This document shows, one piece after another, positions 5,542 to 6,568 of a stretch of 6,568 nucleotides of DNA. The translations under genes and the position numbers were made by a program. The notes under the pieces were generated by a model. That model saw nothing but the letters and a program-made list of their open reading frames with translations, was not told the origin of the DNA and did not search any database. Source of the stretch: Variovorax sp. (GTDB lineage: Bacteria; Pseudomonadota; Gammaproteobacteria; Burkholderiales; Burkholderiaceae_C); assembly GCA_028292835.1 (NCBI GenBank), contig JAQGLP010000464.1:1-6568 (forward strand), written 5' to 3'. The stretch's first letter is position 1, and each line of letters starts with the position of its first letter.

Positions 5542-6568
5542 ATGTACCCGATCCCGTTTCTCGACCTGCCCCCGCTCGCCTCCGTCGCCGGCGCGGTGCG
5601 CCTGCCCGGCTCCAAGAGCATTTCCAACCGCGTCCTGCTGCTGGCGGCACTGGCCAGCGGCACCACCACGGTGCACGACCTGCTGGGCTCGGACGACACG
5701 CGGGTCATGCTCGACGCCCTGGCGCAGCTCGGCTGCGGCATCGAGCGCACGGGCGAGGGACCATTGCGCATCGAAGGCCTGGGCGCACGGCCGCGCACGG
5801 CGGGCGCCGCGCTGTTCCTGGGCAATGCCGGCACAGCGATGCGCCCCCTGACGGCGGCACTGGCCCTTCTGGGCGGCACCTTCGAGCTCAGCGGCGTGGC
5901 ACGCATGCACGAGCGGCCGATCGGCGACCTGGTCGAGGCGCTGCGCCAGTTGGGATGCGACATCGACTACCTGGGCAACGATGGTTTTCCGCCGCTGCGC
6001 ATCCGGGGCGTCGAAGGTGCAGCGCTCCGGCTCGACCGGCCGATCCGCGTGCGTGGCGACGTGTCGAGCCAGTTCCTGACCGCCCTGCTGCTGGCGCTGC
6101 CGCTGGCGGCGCGGCGCGACATCGTGATCGAGGTGGCGGGCGAGCTGATCTCGCGCCCCTACATCGAGATCACGCTCAACCTGCTGGCGCGCTTCGGCAT
6201 CGAGGTCGGGCGCGACGGCTGGCGGCGCTTCACGATTCCGGCCGGCAGCACCTACCGTTCGCCGGGCGAGATCCACGTCGAGGCGGATGCCTCCTCTGCC
6301 AGCTATTTCATAGCGCTCGGCGCAATGGCGGCAGGTGTCGAGAGCCCCAAGGGCCTGAGAATCGAAGGCGTCGGCACGGCGTCGATCCAGGGCGACATCC
6401 GCTTTGTCGAGGCGGCCCGGCAGATGGGCGCGCGCATCGAAAGCGGCGCCAACTGGCTCGAAGTCTCGCGCGGCGCCTGGCCGCTCCAGGCCATCGACCT
6501 CGACTGCAACCACATCCCCGACGCCGCCATGACGCTGGCCGTGATGGCGCTCTACGCCGACGGCCCGA
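5542..6568 (+). CDS. aroA: 3-phosphoshikimate 1-carboxyvinyltransferase (EPSP synthase), N-terminal part, cut by right edge
   Basis: AroA transfers the enolpyruvyl group of PEP to shikimate-3-phosphate, the sixth step of the shikimate pathway, in the cytoplasm. The frame is open from the ATG to the right edge, giving 342 residues of an expected 430 or so. Motifs in order: LPGSKSISNR (21-30, with PEP/S3P Lys25), SDDTRVML (50-57), LFLGNAGTAMRPL (91-103), RMHERPIGDLVEAL (121-134), GDVSSQFLTALL (172-183), ELISRPYIEITL (201-212), EADASSASYF (247-256) and NHIPDAAMTLA (323-333) with catalytic Asp327. Gly97 corresponds to E. coli Gly96, and the LFLGNAGTAMRPL loop is of the class I, ordinarily glyphosate-sensitive type. 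The C-terminal part with the later PEP-binding Lys and Arg residues is outside the window. The ATG at 5542 fits the family N-terminus, but no ribosome-binding site precedes it. The gap after tyrA is only 29 bases, so co-transcription is likely. Confidence 0.97.
   Translation, partial: MYPIPFLDLPPLASVAGAVRLPGSKSISNRVLLLAALASGTTTVHDLLGSDDTRVMLDALAQLGCGIERTGEGPLRIEGLGARPRTAGAALFLGNAGTAMRPLTAALALLGGTFELSGVARMHERPIGDLVEALRQLGCDIDYLGNDGFPPLRIRGVEGAALRLDRPIRVRGDVSSQFLTALLLALPLAARRDIVIEVAGELISRPYIEITLNLLARFGIEVGRDGWRRFTIPAGSTYRSPGEIHVEADASSASYFIALGAMAAGVESPKGLRIEGVGTASIQGDIRFVEAARQMGARIESGANWLEVSRGAWPLQAIDLDCNHIPDAAMTLAVMALYADGP

Noticed and set aside
4601..5650. A 349-residue minus-strand frame opposite tyrA
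   Set aside because: It is an Arg/Gly/Gln-rich shadow of tyrA with no domain or ribosome-binding site.
5513..5851. A 112-residue plus-strand frame starting after tyrA
   Set aside because: It is out of frame with aroA, whose motifs are unmistakable in the frame starting at 5542.
5242..6513. A 423-residue open frame on the minus strand opposite tyrA and aroA
   Set aside because: It is antisense to clear EPSP synthase motifs, has an Arg/Gln/His-rich composition and no family resemblance. The plus-strand aroA has no stop within the window, which explains its absence from simple ORF lists.

Overview
The window is a compact, high-GC, single-strand block of housekeeping genes, all read left to right: gyrA (3' part), a small exported DUF2059-family protein, serC, pheA, tyrA and aroA (5' part). 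High G/C at third codon positions, the gene order, and protein details (a GyrA box of the form QKRGGRG, a betaproteobacterial-style SerC, and the AroQ-PheA layout) point to a betaproteobacterium of the order Burkholderiales. A Comamonadaceae-like lineage is most likely. That placement is inferred from remembered family sequences, not from a search.

Layout: 1-1694 is the C-terminal two thirds of DNA gyrase subunit A. Its stop codon shares one base with the ATG of the DUF2059 gene (1694-2287). After a 4-nt gap comes serC with a GTG start (2292-3422), then 28 nt, pheA (3451-4590), 25 nt, tyrA (4616-5512), 29 nt, and aroA (5542 to the right edge, unfinished). No gap exceeds 30 bases. I see no convincing promoter, factor-independent terminator, RNA gene, mobile element or CRISPR array. 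The spacing suggests one transcription unit, or gyrA plus a co-transcribed amino-acid segment.

How the genes work together: AroA makes 5-enolpyruvylshikimate-3-phosphate, the penultimate step to chorismate. PheA turns chorismate into prephenate and then phenylpyruvate. TyrA turns prephenate into 4-hydroxyphenylpyruvate. SerC is a PLP transaminase for serine and pyridoxal phosphate synthesis. Related Burkholderiales clusters usually continue into cmk and rpsA beyond aroA, and some carry hisC between pheA and tyrA. No hisC is present here.

No new biological system is visible. The points most worth a second look are a chorismate-mutase active-site position in PheA (E. coli Glu52) that reads Val here, further substitutions in PheA's prephenate dehydratase motifs, the exported DUF2059 protein tightly coupled between gyrA and serC, and the weak or absent ribosome-binding sites before pheA and aroA.
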